A DNA stretch of 64,000 nt. Origin: Sphingomonas gilva (GTDB taxonomy: Bacteria > Pseudomonadota > Alphaproteobacteria > Sphingomonadales > Sphingomonadaceae). Where the stretch lies: the NCBI RefSeq assembly GCF_003515075.1, contig NZ_QWLV01000003.1, positions 124,001-188,000 on the forward strand. The letters run 5' to 3'. The translations under genes were made by a program, and so were the position numbers. A model generated the notes under the pieces. That model did not search any database and was not told the DNA's origin. It worked only from the letters and a program-made list of their open reading frames with translations. Below, piece after piece: positions 45,405-54,058 of the stretch (its first letter is position 1; each line of letters starts with the position of its first letter).

Positions 45405-47570
45405 ATGTCTAATCCCGAGCCGTCCATGCCCGCCGCGCGTTCCCGACCCCAGAAAGGCCCCTGGCGCCGTGCCTTCATGATCTCGCTGCGCATCGGCATC
45501 GGCCTTGCGGTGCTCGGGCTGATCGCGCTGGTCACCGCGGTCTATGTCGCCAAATCCTCGCTGCCGAGCTATGAGGAGCTCAAATCCTCCCCCAACGGCC
45601 AGATGATCCGCGTCTTCTCGGACGATGGCACGCTGCTCGTGTCGCTGGGCCCGAGCTATGGCGAATGGCTGAGCTTCAACCAGATCCCGCAGGTGATGCG
45701 CGACGCGATGGTCTCGGTCGAGGATCGCCGCTTCCGCAGCCATCTGGGCGTCGATCCCATCGGCGTCGCGCGATCGTTCAAGGTCCGCTGGGATACCGGC
45801 CGCTGGACGCAGGGCGGATCGACCATCACCCAGCAGCTGGCGCGCAACATCTTCCTGTCGAACAACCGCACCTTCGCCCGCAAGGCGCGCGAGATGATCC
45901 TGGCGCTGGCGATGGAGCGCAAGTTCACCAAGGACCAGATCCTCGAACTCTATCTGAACAAGGTCTATTTCGGCGGCGGCGCCTATGGAATCGACGCGGC
46001 GGCGCGCAAGTTCTACGGCCATTCGGCGGCAGAGCTGAGCCTGGCCGAAGCCGCGGTGATCGCCGGGCTCGTCAAGGCGCCGTCGAACTACTCGCCCACC
46101 GCCGATGCCGAAGCCGCGATCGGCCGCGCGGGCGTCGTCATCCAGACGATGCGCGAGGCCGGCAAGATCACCGCCGCCGAAGCCGCCGCGGCCGATCCGC
46201 AGTCGGTCGAGCTGGTCACCGATCCGCGGCAGAACAGCGTGCGCTATTTCACCGACTGGGCGCTGCCCCAGCTCGACATATTGATCGACGAGACGACGCA
46301 GCCGATCAACGTCTACACCACGCTCGATCTGAACATGCAGCGCGCCGCCGATCGCGCGATCCGCGCCAACACCCCGCGCGGGACGCAAGGCGCGCTGGTC
46401 GCGCTCGATCGGGGCGGCGCGGTGCGCGCGATGGTCGGGGGCAAGGATTATGTCGCCTCGATCTACAACCGCGCGACGCAGGCGGTGCGCCAGCCGGGAT
46501 CGGCATTCAAGCTGTTCGTCTATCTCGCCGCGCTCGAAGCCGGGATCACGCCCGACGACGCGGTGGTCGACGAACCGGTGACGATCGGCGGCTGGAGCCC
46601 GCGCAACAGCTCCGGCCGGTTTTCCGGCCAGGTCAATATCCGGACGGCGTTCGCCTATTCGCTCAACACGATCGCGGCCAAGCTGGGGCAGGAGGTCGGC
46701 TTCGGCACCGTCGCGGACATGGCGCGCCGCTTCGGCATCACGACGCCGGTCAACACGCATCCCTCGATGGTGCTCGGCACCAGCGACGTGCGGTTGATCG
46801 ACATGACGCGGGCCTTCGCCTCGGTCGCGGCGAAGGGCGTCGCGGTGACGCCGTTCGGCATCAAGAAGGTGACGACCGTAGGCGACCGGGTGCTCTACGA
46901 GCATGAGGTCGACACCTCGCGCGTGCTGGTCGCGCCCTATGTCGCCGCGCAGATGACCGACCTGCTGCAGACCGCAGTCGCGACCGGAACCGGCGCGGCG
47001 GCGCAGATCGGCCGGCCGGTGGCGGGAAAGACCGGCACCACCTCGTCGAACAAGGACGGCTGGTTCCTGGGCTTTTCGAGCGGCATCACCACCGGCGTGT
47101 GGATGGGGCGCGACGACGCGCGCGCGGTCGGCGGACTGCAGGGCGGCCGCGCGCCGGCGCGCGCCTTCCACGATTTCATGGAAGTCGCGGTCGCCAAGCG
47201 CCCCGTCGAGACCTTCGACACGCAGGTGACGCTGCCCGAATGGCAGCTCGAGCCCGACGAGGAAGCCTATTTCGGCGAGCCCGATCCGGGCAATTATGCC
47301 GGCGGCTATCCGGGCGGCGACTTTGTCGACGAGGACGGCAACCCGATCCAGTTCGAGCCCGGCTTCGACGGTCCGCCGCCGGTGACGGCGCCCGAGGACG
47401 GCGAGGATGTCGTCGCGCCGGAGCGGATGGACCAGGAATGGATCGACCGCATGCTGGACCGGCCGGTGCGCCAACCGCCGGGCCGTCAACCGCTGCAGGA
47501 GCAACCTGCCGAGGAGCGCCGCATCGCCCCGCGCCGCGATCAGGAGCCGGCGCCCACGCCGATCCCCTGA
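45405..47570 (+). CDS. Class A penicillin-binding protein (PBP1-type, bifunctional)
   Basis: This 721-aa inner-membrane protein has a membrane anchor near residues 28-50. The GT51 glycosyltransferase domain has VSVEDRRFRSHLGVDP, GGSTITQQLARNIFL and KILELYLNKVYFGGGAYG-type motifs. The transpeptidase has SxxK in QPGSAFKLF (Ser about 366), SLN in AYSLNTIAAK, and KTGTTSSNKDGWF. A C-terminal tail of about 110 residues is acidic, Pro-rich and disordered. It polymerises and cross-links peptidoglycan. The stop overlaps the convergent YgjP-like gene by 31 nt. Confidence 0.94.
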   Translation: MSNPEPSMPAARSRPQKGPWRRAFMISLRIGIGLAVLGLIALVTAVYVAKSSLPSYEELKSSPNGQMIRVFSDDGTLLVSLGPSYGEWLSFNQIPQVMRDAMVSVEDRRFRSHLGVDPIGVARSFKVRWDTGRWTQGGSTITQQLARNIFLSNNRTFARKAREMILALAMERKFTKDQILELYLNKVYFGGGAYGIDAAARKFYGHSAAELSLAEAAVIAGLVKAPSNYSPTADAEAAIGRAGVVIQTMREAGKITAAEAAAADPQSVELVTDPRQNSVRYFTDWALPQLDILIDETTQPINVYTTLDLNMQRAADRAIRANTPRGTQGALVALDRGGAVRAMVGGKDYVASIYNRATQAVRQPGSAFKLFVYLAALEAGITPDDAVVDEPVTIGGWSPRNSSGRFSGQVNIRTAFAYSLNTIAAKLGQEVGFGTVADMARRFGITTPVNTHPSMVLGTSDVRLIDMTRAFASVAAKGVAVTPFGIKKVTTVGDRVLYEHEVDTSRVLVAPYVAAQMTDLLQTAVATGTGAAAQIGRPVAGKTGTTSSNKDGWFLGFSSGITTGVWMGRDDARAVGGLQGGRAPARAFHDFMEVAVAKRPVETFDTQVTLPEWQLEPDEEAYFGEPDPGNYAGGYPGGDFVDEDGNPIQFEPGFDGPPPVTAPEDGEDVVAPERMDQEWIDRMLDRPVRQPPGRQPLQEQPAEERRIAPRRDQEPAPTPIP

Positions 47571-48232
47571 ATCGCCGCGCCGTGCCGCGCCAGCCAGGCG
47601 CGCGCGGCCTTTGGGTCGCCATCGGCGATCTCCGCCACCAGCGCATGGAAGCGCGGCGAGTGATCCATATGCACCCGGTGCGCCACTTCGTGCGCGACGG
47701 TCGCGCGGCGGACATGCGCGGGCGTCAGGATCAGGCGCCAGCTGTAGCGGATCGCGCCCGAGGCGGCGCAGCTGCCCCAGCGTGACTTGGGATCGCCCAC
47801 GGACACGCGCGTGACGCGGACGCCCGCGCGCGCGGCGAACTCGGCGGTCTCGGCCGACAGCAGCCGCAACGCTTCGGCGCGCAGCCAGCGGAGCGTAGCC
47901 GCGGCCAGCCGATCGGGCGCGCCGCCGATGTGCAGCACGTCGCCCTTGCGCAGCACGCCGCGCTTCCGCGACGGATCGTGACGCAGCGTCAGCGTTCCGT
48001 CGCAGAAGGGGATCGCCACGCCATCGGCCAGCGGCAGCGCGGGCGGCATTCGCCGGCTCTGCGCCTCGACCCAGCCCTCCTGCGTTCGCGCCCAGGCGAT
48101 CGCGCGGTCGAGCGAGGCGCGCGGCGGCAGGCTCAATCGCAGCGTCCCCGACCGCATGTCGAAGGCGAGCCTGGCGCGGCGCGAACGCGGATGGCGCCGC
48201 ACCGTCACCGCCAGGCCGGCGATCTGGATCAC
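47540..48232 (-). CDS. YgjP/WLM-type zinc metallopeptidase (M48-like, DUF45)
   Basis: This 230-aa protein has the HEVAH metal motif in ATVAHEVAHRVHMDHSPRF and the upstream family motif SRWGSCAASGAIRYSWRLIL. The GTG at 48232 (MIQIAGLAVTVRR) is chosen and overlaps the YcgN-like stop by 4 nt. No signal peptide is visible, so it is cytosolic. Family members have been linked to proteolysis or DNA-protein crosslink repair by fold, but no role is proven. The 31-nt convergent overlap with the PBP gene is unusual. Confidence 0.87.
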   Translation of the reverse strand: MIQIAGLAVTVRRHPRSRRARLAFDMRSGTLRLSLPPRASLDRAIAWARTQEGWVEAQSRRMPPALPLADGVAIPFCDGTLTLRHDPSRKRGVLRKGDVLHIGGAPDRLAAATLRWLRAEALRLLSAETAEFAARAGVRVTRVSVGDPKSRWGSCAASGAIRYSWRLILTPAHVRRATVAHEVAHRVHMDHSPRFHALVAEIADGDPKAARAWLARHGAAIQGIGVGAGS

Positions 48233-48672
48233 AGCTCGCGTTCGACCAGATGGTGCTCGAAATCGACCACGTCGCTTTCCGACACGGTCCAGCCGCGCAC
48301 CGACTGGCCCGCGCGGTGCACCGCGTCGCGATCGCCGCACACCAGATAATGCCAGTCAGGGAGCGGCTTGCCGTCGCCGCGCAAGCGATAGGCGCAGGTC
48401 GCGGGCAGCCATTCGATCTCGCGCACCAGCCGCGGCGTCAGCCGGACGCATTCGGGGACGAAGGCGCGCCGGTGGCGGTAGTCCGCACATTGCCCGCTGC
48501 GCCGGTCGAGCAGCTTGCAGGCGACGTTGGTCGGATGCAGCTCACCCGTCTCGTCATCCTCCAGCTTGTGGACGCAGCATTTGCCGCAGCCGTCGCACAG
48601 CGCCTCCCACTGCGCGCGGTCGAGCCGGTCGAGCGGCAGGTCCTCCCAGAATTTTCCGGTCAGCGCACCCAT
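48229..48672 (-). CDS. YcgN/UPF0260 family cysteine cluster protein
   Basis: This 147-aa protein carries CDGCGKCCVHKLEDDETG, VACKLLDRRSGQCADY, VPECVRL and LPATCAYRL, the conserved cysteines of the YkgJ/UPF0260 family. These are predicted to bind zinc or an Fe-S cluster. The start at 48672 overlaps the last 13 nt of the SCO gene upstream and its stop overlaps the metallopeptidase start, so all three probably share one transcript. The function is unknown. Confidence 0.9.
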   Translation of the reverse strand: MGALTGKFWEDLPLDRLDRAQWEALCDGCGKCCVHKLEDDETGELHPTNVACKLLDRRSGQCADYRHRRAFVPECVRLTPRLVREIEWLPATCAYRLRGDGKPLPDWHYLVCGDRDAVHRAGQSVRGWTVSESDVVDFEHHLVEREL

Positions 48673-49253
48673 CGCGCCAGCTCCGCCGCCACCGCCTCGG
48701 GGCTTTCGTCCTGGGGCAAGAGCGCGATCGGCTTGCCGTCCGGCCCCATCAGATAGGTCTGGCGGCTGTGGTCCATCAGATATTCGCTGGCGCCTTCATT
48801 CTCCGCCTTGCGGTAATAGACCGCATAGGCCTTGGCCGCGGCGGCGACCTCCGCCTCGCTGCCGGTCAGGCCGACCAGCCGCGGGTGGAAGGCGGCGACA
48901 TAGGTCTTGAGCGCCGCCGGCGTGTCGCGCACCGGATCGACGGTGATGAAGAGGGGCTGGACCTTCTGAGCCGCCGCCGGATTCTCGCGTTCGAACAGGC
49001 GCAATCCCTGCATCAGCTTTTGCAGGTCGACGGGGCAGACGTCCGGACAATAGCTGTAGCCGAAATAGACGATGCGGTATTTGCCGGCGAAGTCCTTGTC
49101 GGTGACGCGCCGGCCGTCCTGGTCGACGAGGCTGAACGGGCCGCCGATGCGCGCCCCGGCGAGCGGGCCCGCCGCGGCCTGCTGATCGTTGCCCGCCTGC
49201 GGAGAACAGGCGCCGGCGAGCAGCGCAAGGGCGAAAAACATGCTTCGGTTCAT
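48660..49253 (-). CDS. SCO1/SenC family copper chaperone-like lipoprotein
   Basis: This 197-aa thioredoxin-fold protein has signal peptide and lipobox LLAGAC (Cys16). The copper-binding motif is YSYCPDVCPVDLQ (CxxxC), and the distal His is in MDHSRQTYLMGP. SCO proteins deliver copper to the CuA site of cytochrome oxidase at the inner membrane. It is first gene of the SCO-YcgN-metallopeptidase set and divergent from the ankyrin gene. Confidence 0.93.
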   Translation of the reverse strand: MNRSMFFALALLAGACSPQAGNDQQAAAGPLAGARIGGPFSLVDQDGRRVTDKDFAGKYRIVYFGYSYCPDVCPVDLQKLMQGLRLFERENPAAAQKVQPLFITVDPVRDTPAALKTYVAAFHPRLVGLTGSEAEVAAAAKAYAVYYRKAENEGASEYLMDHSRQTYLMGPDGKPIALLPQDESPEAVAAELARWVR

Positions 49254-49319
49254 GACAAGGCCAGCCTTGGCCTGCTACGTCCTGCACTGCAAGATCGAAT
49301 GAATCCGGCAGGGTGGACG

Positions 49320-49922
49320 ATGATTCAAATGATGGTTCGGGCGGCGCTGGCGTTGATCGCGGGCGGCATCGCGATGACGGCGTCGGCACAGAATTATTCC
49401 GACGGGTACAAGTTTCTGCAGGCGGTGCGCGAGCGCGACGGCAACACCGTGACCAGCATGATCGAGGCGCCCGGTTCGCGCGTGATCAACTCGCGCGACA
49501 TCTCGACGGGCGAAAGCGCGCTGCAGATCGTCATCGCGCGCCAGGATCTGACCTGGCTCGGCTTCCTCCTCTCCAAGGGCGCCAATCCCAACCAGCAGGA
49601 CGATGACGGCGACACGCCGATGCTGCAGGCGGTCGAGGAAGGCTTCTCCGAAGGCGTGCGCCGCCTGATCACCGCCAAGGCCAATATCAACCTGGCCAAC
49701 CGGTCGGGCGAGACCCCGCTGATCCGCGCGGTGCAGAAGCGCGATCCCGAGCTGGTCCGGCTGCTCATCGCGAACGGCGCCGATCCCGATCGCAGGGACG
49801 TGATCGCGGGCATGTCGGCGCGCGACTACGCCAAGGCCAATACCCGGATGCCGATCCTGCTCGAGCTGATCGAGAAGGCGGAAACCAAGCCGGCCAAGGG
49901 CGTATCGGGCCCGGTTCTCTAA
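49320..49922 (+). CDS. Periplasmic ankyrin-repeat protein
   Basis: This 200-aa protein has a signal peptide (MIQMMVRAALALIAGG... to TASA-QN). It then has about four ankyrin repeats: GESALQIVIARQDLTWLGFLL, GDTPMLQAVEEGFSEGVRRL, GETPLIRAVQKRDPELVRLL, and a partial last one. The ATG at 49320 is preferred for its AGGGTGG site; MNPAGW at 49299 is an alternative. Partners are unknown. The stop overlaps the convergent mmcB stop. Confidence 0.88.
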   Translation: MIQMMVRAALALIAGGIAMTASAQNYSDGYKFLQAVRERDGNTVTSMIEAPGSRVINSRDISTGESALQIVIARQDLTWLGFLLSKGANPNQQDDDGDTPMLQAVEEGFSEGVRRLITAKANINLANRSGETPLIRAVQKRDPELVRLLIANGADPDRRDVIAGMSARDYAKANTRMPILLELIEKAETKPAKGVSGPVL

Positions 49923-50416
49923 CCCGAAGGCAGCACGGCCGCCTCGGGATCGACCATGAACAGGAGCCGCCGCGCCGCGCGGCGGGCGAAGGCGAGCGTC
50001 TCGCGCTTGCGCGCCGCGGCAGACAGCGGATGGCAGGCGGCGTCGCGCAGGATCGCCGCGTCGTAGCGATCGGCGACGATCAGCCCGGCGCGCTCGGGCA
50101 GCATGTCCGGCCAGTCGAACGGCGCGCAGTCGAATCCCGCCGGCACCGCCCAGAAGAACCGGTCGCAATGCTGCAGATAGTCGCGCCACTTGGCGTCGCC
50201 GAGCAGATCGGCGCGCGAGACCTTGATCTCCACGATGGTGATCTGCCCGCGCGCGTCGATCGCCATCAGATCGGCGCGGCGGCCCGATCCCAGCGCGACC
50301 TCGGGCGCGGCGACGATGTCATGCCGCAGCCACAACCGCTGCACGCCGCGCGCGACATCGGCGGCGCACAACCGTTCGTCGAGCGGGGAATCGCAGGCGG
50401 CGGGGCGGGTCAGCAT
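49919..50416 (-). CDS. mmcB: MmcB family DNA repair protein
   Basis: This 165-aa protein belongs to the DUF MmcB family described in Caulobacter as an SOS-independent DNA damage response protein. It has the nuclease-like core RRADLMAIDARGQITIVEIK (PD-(D/E)XK type) followed by SRADLLGDAKWRDYLQHCDR. The start MLTRPAACDSPLD at 50416 is set; upstream in-frame sequence is palindromic repeat DNA. It lies between convergent ankyrin and tandem SleB-like genes. Confidence 0.88.
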   Translation of the reverse strand: MLTRPAACDSPLDERLCAADVARGVQRLWLRHDIVAAPEVALGSGRRADLMAIDARGQITIVEIKVSRADLLGDAKWRDYLQHCDRFFWAVPAGFDCAPFDWPDMLPERAGLIVADRYDAAILRDAACHPLSAAARKRETLAFARRAARRLLFMVDPEAAVLPSG

Positions 50417-50470
50417 CGTCCGCAGGGATAGAACATCCCGCGAACGTCTGCAAATTTGAGGTCTGCCCAT

Positions 50471-50565
50471 CCGTCGCCCCTGCGCAGGCAGGGGCCTCAG
50501 TCGGCATAGGCGGTGCTGGATGTGCCACAAACCCGGAAGGCCCCCGCCTTCGCGGGGGCGACGGG
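50471..50565. repeat. REP-like palindromic element, family A, copy 2
   Basis: Arms CGTCGCCCCTGCGCAGGCAG and CTTCGCGGGGGCGACGGG are nearly complementary. They flank the same asymmetric core as copy 1 but in plus orientation: GTCGGCA at 50500, then GTGCCACAAACCC at 50522-50534. It lies between mmcB and the SleB-like gene on the minus strand. Confidence 0.82.
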
Positions 50566-50581
50566 TATTGGGCCGCCGAAC

Positions 50582-51250
50582 TCAGCGATAGAAGATGTGA
50601 TTGCCCACGGCCGCGACCCGCTTCAATCGCCAGCGGGGGGAGACGCGGCGCGCGTGGAAGAACAAGGCGTCGGACGCCTTGCTTTCCCAGGCCTCGTCCT
50701 GGGCGATCTGGGCGACCGCCACCGCCTCTTCCCAGGCGTCGCTGTTGCGGTTGACGGGCGGCATCTTGCCGCCGCGAACGAAGGAGAATTGGCCGGGCTG
50801 GTGCACCACGCCGCAGATCGAATCGGCGAAACGCCCCGATTCGGCGCGGTTGATGATCACCTCGGCCACGGCGAGCTGTCCTTCGAGCGGCTCGCCGCGC
50901 GATTCGAAATATGTGGCGCTCGCCAGGCATTCCAGCTCGCGATCGAGCGTGCCGGGCGTGTCCTGCGCGGCGACCGCGGCGCTCAATGTCGCAAAGGCGA
51001 CCGGCGCCGCCGCGACGGCGGTGCTGGCGGTATCGACGATGGTGGGGGCCACCAGCGGAGCGGTGCTGGGCGTGGCGGCGATATCGGTCGCCAGATCGGT
51101 GCTCAGGGAGGCGTCGGGCGCCATGCCGGCCGCGCGGGTCACGACTGCCGCGCTTTCATCTTCAACCGCGATGCCGGGGCTTGCAAAGGCCAGGGCGGCG
51201 GCAGCGGTCAAAGCGGCCGAGATCGCGGCCGCACGGGTGACGAGTTTCAT
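50582..51250 (-). CDS. Cell wall hydrolase, SleB family
   Basis: This 222-aa secreted protein has a signal peptide (MKLVTRAAAISAALTAAAAL, then AFASP) and an Ala/Thr-rich linker to about residue 95. The C-terminal SleB/lytic hydrolase domain has LECLASATYFESRGEPLEGQ split here, AVAEVIINRAESGRFADSIC, and GGKMPPVNRNSDAW. The catalytic Glu in YFESRGE is present. It is likely a periplasmic peptidoglycan-cleaving enzyme for growth; not sporulation in this organism. Confidence 0.9.
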   Translation of the reverse strand: MKLVTRAAAISAALTAAAALAFASPGIAVEDESAAVVTRAAGMAPDASLSTDLATDIAATPSTAPLVAPTIVDTASTAVAAAPVAFATLSAAVAAQDTPGTLDRELECLASATYFESRGEPLEGQLAVAEVIINRAESGRFADSICGVVHQPGQFSFVRGGKMPPVNRNSDAWEEAVAVAQIAQDEAWESKASDALFFHARRVSPRWRLKRVAAVGNHIFYR

Positions 51251-51405
51251 TCGAACTTCGCGCTTTGCGGTTGGCCGCCCGGCCCGGGAGCGAAGATACT
51301 GGCTCCGGCGGCTTACCCCCCGACTGCGTAACCGCCCAGGGAACAAAGGGCGGCGCAACGCATTTCAATATGTTGCACCCCTAAGCCTTGTGCGGCGCAA
51401 CAGAG

Positions 51406-51747
51406 TCAACCGCCGGCGATCGTTTCAGCGGCGAACCGTTCCGCATCCGCGACGTTCGCCTCCACCACCCACAGGTCCGGATCACGCGCGCGGCGCCGCT
51501 CCGCATATTCTTCTATTTCGGCAATGTTTTCAGGTGATTGTGGGCCTGAAACGGCCATCGCATAGCCGCCGTCCAGGCCCATCTGCCGCTCCAGAGCGAC
51601 GGGATTCCGCCCGTTATGATGTGCCAGAACGAGAATCGCGCCAGAGGTCGCATCCCCCTTGTGGACGATGGTGGCGAAGCCGCCCGCCGCCCCGATTCGC
51701 TTCCTGAGCGCGCTGACCAGCACCTCCGCGGTGAGCCGCGGGGTCAT
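51406..51747 (-). CDS. DUF1491 family protein
   Basis: This 113-aa cytosolic protein has the alphaproteobacterial DUF1491 pattern: RLTAEVLVSALRKRIGAAGG, ATIVHKGDATSGAILVL, then RRARDPDLWVVEANVADAER. The function is unknown. It overlaps the thioesterase gene upstream by 4 nt and is part of the ptsN-thioesterase-DUF1491 run. The preceding 155 nt to the SleB-like gene start hold no gene I can support. Confidence 0.9.
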   Translation of the reverse strand: MTPRLTAEVLVSALRKRIGAAGGFATIVHKGDATSGAILVLAHHNGRNPVALERQMGLDGGYAMAVSGPQSPENIAEIEEYAERRRARDPDLWVVEANVADAERFAAETIAGG

Positions 51748-52220
51748 GCCGTGCGGGCGTAGCCGGGGAGCGTCGCAAGCGCGATGCGCGAGCGCATGAA
51801 GGTGCCCGTGCCCCGCGCCGCCTCCTCGCCTTCGCCGTCGATCAGCCGCGCCTCGGCGACGAACACGCGGCGCTGGCCGCTGATCCAGCGCCCTTCCGCC
51901 GTCACCGGGCCGGACTTGATCGGGCGGGTGAACAACAGGCTGAACTGCGTGGTCAGCAGGAAGCGATCGGTGACGAGGCTGTTGGCCGCGTAGAAGGCGG
52001 CATCGTCGAGCATCTTGAAATAGGCGGTGCCATGCGCCGCTCCGGCGGCGTGATGGTGCGCCTCGCCGATCTCGAACTCGATCCGCGACGCGCCGGGCGT
52101 GTCGATGTGCAGCCGCGAGGGGAACAGGCGGTTGATCGGCGCGGCGGCATAGAGCGATTCGAGCGCGCGGAAATGCGCCTCCGCGCCGCTGTCAGCCCTG
52201 CCGCTTCCGTCAGGCGGCAT
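51744..52220 (-). CDS. PaaI-like hotdog thioesterase
   Basis: This 158-aa hotdog-fold protein has a family active-site region in AHGTAYFKMLDDAAFYAANS, followed by LLTTQFSLLFTRPIKSGPVTAEGR and FVAEARLIDGEGEEAARGTGTF. It probably hydrolyses an acyl-CoA or aryl-CoA; the substrate is unknown. The start at 52220 overlaps the last 11 nt of ptsN. Its stop overlaps the DUF1491 start. Confidence 0.88.
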   Translation of the reverse strand: MPPDGSGRADSGAEAHFRALESLYAAAPINRLFPSRLHIDTPGASRIEFEIGEAHHHAAGAAHGTAYFKMLDDAAFYAANSLVTDRFLLTTQFSLLFTRPIKSGPVTAEGRWISGQRRVFVAEARLIDGEGEEAARGTGTFMRSRIALATLPGYARTA

Positions 52221-52680
52221 CGCGCGCTTCGACGCCGGCGAGCAGCGCGTAGAGCGCATCGGCCGAGCCGGCGCCGCGCAGCTTGGCGACGAAGGTGCGT
52301 TCCCGCATGCGCCGCGACACGCGGGCCAGCGCCTTCAGGTGATCGGCCCCGGCATCGGGCGGCGACAGCAACGCGAACACCAGGTCGACCGGCAAATGGT
52401 CGATCGCCTGGAACTCGATTCCCTGGGGCAGCTGGATGAAGAAGGCCGCGACCTCGCTCAATCCGGCCATCTTGGCATGGGGCAGCGCGATGCCGCCGCC
52501 GAACCCGGTCGAGCCCAGCCGCTCGCGCTCGCCCAGCCGTTCGACCACCTCGACCGGATCGACGCCGAGACGCGCGACCGCGAGCGCGGCGATCTGCTGG
52601 AACAGCGCCTTCTTGCCCGCCACCGCCTCACCGGTGACGACGCTGGCCGGCGTCAGGAGATCACTGAGATCGGTCATCAT
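52210..52680 (-). CDS. ptsN: PTS IIA-like nitrogen regulatory protein
   Basis: This 156-aa EIIA-Ntr protein has the phosphorylatable His in GIALPHAKMAGLSEVAAFF, preceded by ERERLGSTGFGGG. It relays phosphate from PtsP/NPr and affects potassium and nitrogen regulation rather than sugar import. The start is at 52680 or the next codon. It is 20 nt downstream of hpf, the usual rpoN-hpf-ptsN region neighbour. rpoN itself is not in the window. Confidence 0.93.
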   Translation of the reverse strand: MMTDLSDLLTPASVVTGEAVAGKKALFQQIAALAVARLGVDPVEVVERLGERERLGSTGFGGGIALPHAKMAGLSEVAAFFIQLPQGIEFQAIDHLPVDLVFALLSPPDAGADHLKALARVSRRMRERTFVAKLRGAGSADALYALLAGVEARDAA

Positions 52681-52699
52681 TGGTCCAACAAAGGGGGAT

Positions 52700-53287
52700 T
52701 CAGCCGGCGGCGCGCTGCGGTTCGACCCAGCCGATCGTGCCGTCGCCGCGGCGATAGACCATGTTGTACGATCCGGTGCCCGAATTGCGGAACAGGAGCG
52801 CGTTGGTGTTCCTCAAGTCGAGCATCATCACCGCGTCCGATACGCTGGCGTCGGGCACGTCGACGCGGGTTTCGGCGATGATCGGCGGGTGATCCGACGC
52901 CTCCTCGCTCTCGGCCTCTTCGCGGAACACGGTGTAGCCCGCGGCATCGGCGGCGATGTCATAGCCGTTCGCGGCGCCCGCGCCCGAGTTGCGGTCCTTG
53001 AGGCGGCGCATATAGCGGCGCAGCTGCTTCTCGATCTTGTCGGCGGCGCCCTCGAACGCGGCGTGCGCGTCCATCGCGTCGTGTCGGCCCTTCAGCACCA
53101 GGCCCTGCATGACATGCGCGACGATGTCGCAGGTGAAGCCGTTGTCGTGCGGCCCGCTGCCGAAGGTGGCGTGCGCGGAGATGGCGCGCGAGAAATATTT
53201 GTCGGCGATTCCCTGGAGCCGATCGGTGACGTGCGTCTTCAGGGCCTCGCCAACGTCGATCTGATGGCCGGATACGCGGATATCCAT
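52700..53287 (-). CDS. hpf: Long-form ribosome hibernation promoting factor
   Basis: This 195-aa protein has an N-terminal S30AE domain (MDIRVSGHQIDVGEALKTHV; ATFGSGPHDNGFTCDIVAHV) and a linker. The C-terminal dimerisation domain is PPIIAETRVDVPDASVSDAV, ending NTNALLFRNSGTGSYNMVYR. It dimerises 70S ribosomes in stationary phase. The start MDIR at 53287 is preferred over a longer frame at 53305. A terminator separates it from dnaQ upstream. Confidence 0.95.
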   Translation of the reverse strand: MDIRVSGHQIDVGEALKTHVTDRLQGIADKYFSRAISAHATFGSGPHDNGFTCDIVAHVMQGLVLKGRHDAMDAHAAFEGAADKIEKQLRRYMRRLKDRNSGAGAANGYDIAADAAGYTVFREEAESEEASDHPPIIAETRVDVPDASVSDAVMMLDLRNTNALLFRNSGTGSYNMVYRRGDGTIGWVEPQRAAG

Positions 53288-53311
53288 GATCGGGAACCTC
53301 CTCAAAAATGA

Positions 53312-53334
53312 GGGCGCGACCTAGGGACGCGCCC
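53312..53334 (-). terminator. Intrinsic terminator between dnaQ and hpf
   Basis: On the minus strand GGGCGCG and CGCGCCC form a perfect 7-bp stem (positions 53312-53318 with 53328-53334). They are followed by TCATTTTTGAG. It lies 9 nt after the dnaQ stop and 25 nt before the hpf start, so it ends the dnaQ transcript and hpf needs its own promoter. Confidence 0.75.
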
Positions 53335-53342
53335 CCGAAGCG

Positions 53343-54050
53343 TCAACCAGTGGCTTGGGCGGCGGGCGCCGCGGGCCAGAGCGGATCGTCGAGCGTCGCG
53401 ACGAAGGCCGCATGGCGGGCGAGCTCGGCGGGTGAAGCGGAATGGGGCCGTGCGGGGCGGATGACGGCCGTGCGCGACGCGGCGGCGACGCTGACGGATT
53501 CGACTTCGATCACGGCGGCGTCGAGGCCGAGCCCGATCTGCCGCCCGCCCATCAGCTCGACATAGAGCTGGGCGAGCAGCTGCGCGTCGAGCAGCGCGCC
53601 GTGAAGCACGCGGTGGCTGCGGTCGATGCCGTAGCGGGTGCACAAGGCGTCGAGGCTGTGCTTGGCGCCGGGATGCCGCTGGCGGGCGATGGCGAGCGTG
53701 TCGACCATCCGCGTCGGGCACACCGCGGGCTGGCCGCACAGCGCCATCTCGTTGTTCAAGAAGCCGAAATCGAATCCCGCATTGTGCGCGATCAGCGGCG
53801 CGTCGCCGATGAATTCGATCAGCGCGGCGACGGTTTCGGCGAAGCGCGGCTTGGCCGCGAGGAACGCGTCCGACAGGCCGTGCACCGCATAGGCCTCCGC
53901 CGGCATCGCGCGTTCGGGATTGAAATAGGCGTGGAACACCTGCCCCGTCTCGACCCGGTTGATCAGCTCGATGCAGCCGATCTCGACCATCCGGTCACCG
54001 CCAGCGGGGCTGAGGCCGGTGGTCTCCGTATCGAAGACGATTTCACGCAT
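53343..54050 (-). CDS. dnaQ: DNA polymerase III epsilon subunit (proofreading exonuclease)
   Basis: This 235-aa protein has the DEDDh motifs MREIVFDTETTGLSP (Exo I), PLIAHNAGFDFGFLNNE (Exo II) and HRVLHGALLDAQLLAQLYV (Exo III). The C-terminal 60 residues would bind the alpha subunit. It is last of the ppsR-maf-aroE-coaE-dnaQ run near the putative origin, a conserved alphaproteobacterial arrangement. The start ATG at 54050 is 8 nt from coaE. Confidence 0.95.
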   Translation of the reverse strand: MREIVFDTETTGLSPAGGDRMVEIGCIELINRVETGQVFHAYFNPERAMPAEAYAVHGLSDAFLAAKPRFAETVAALIEFIGDAPLIAHNAGFDFGFLNNEMALCGQPAVCPTRMVDTLAIARQRHPGAKHSLDALCTRYGIDRSHRVLHGALLDAQLLAQLYVELMGGRQIGLGLDAAVIEVESVSVAAASRTAVIRPARPHSASPAELARHAAFVATLDDPLWPAAPAAQATG

Positions 54051-54058
54051 GCGGGATG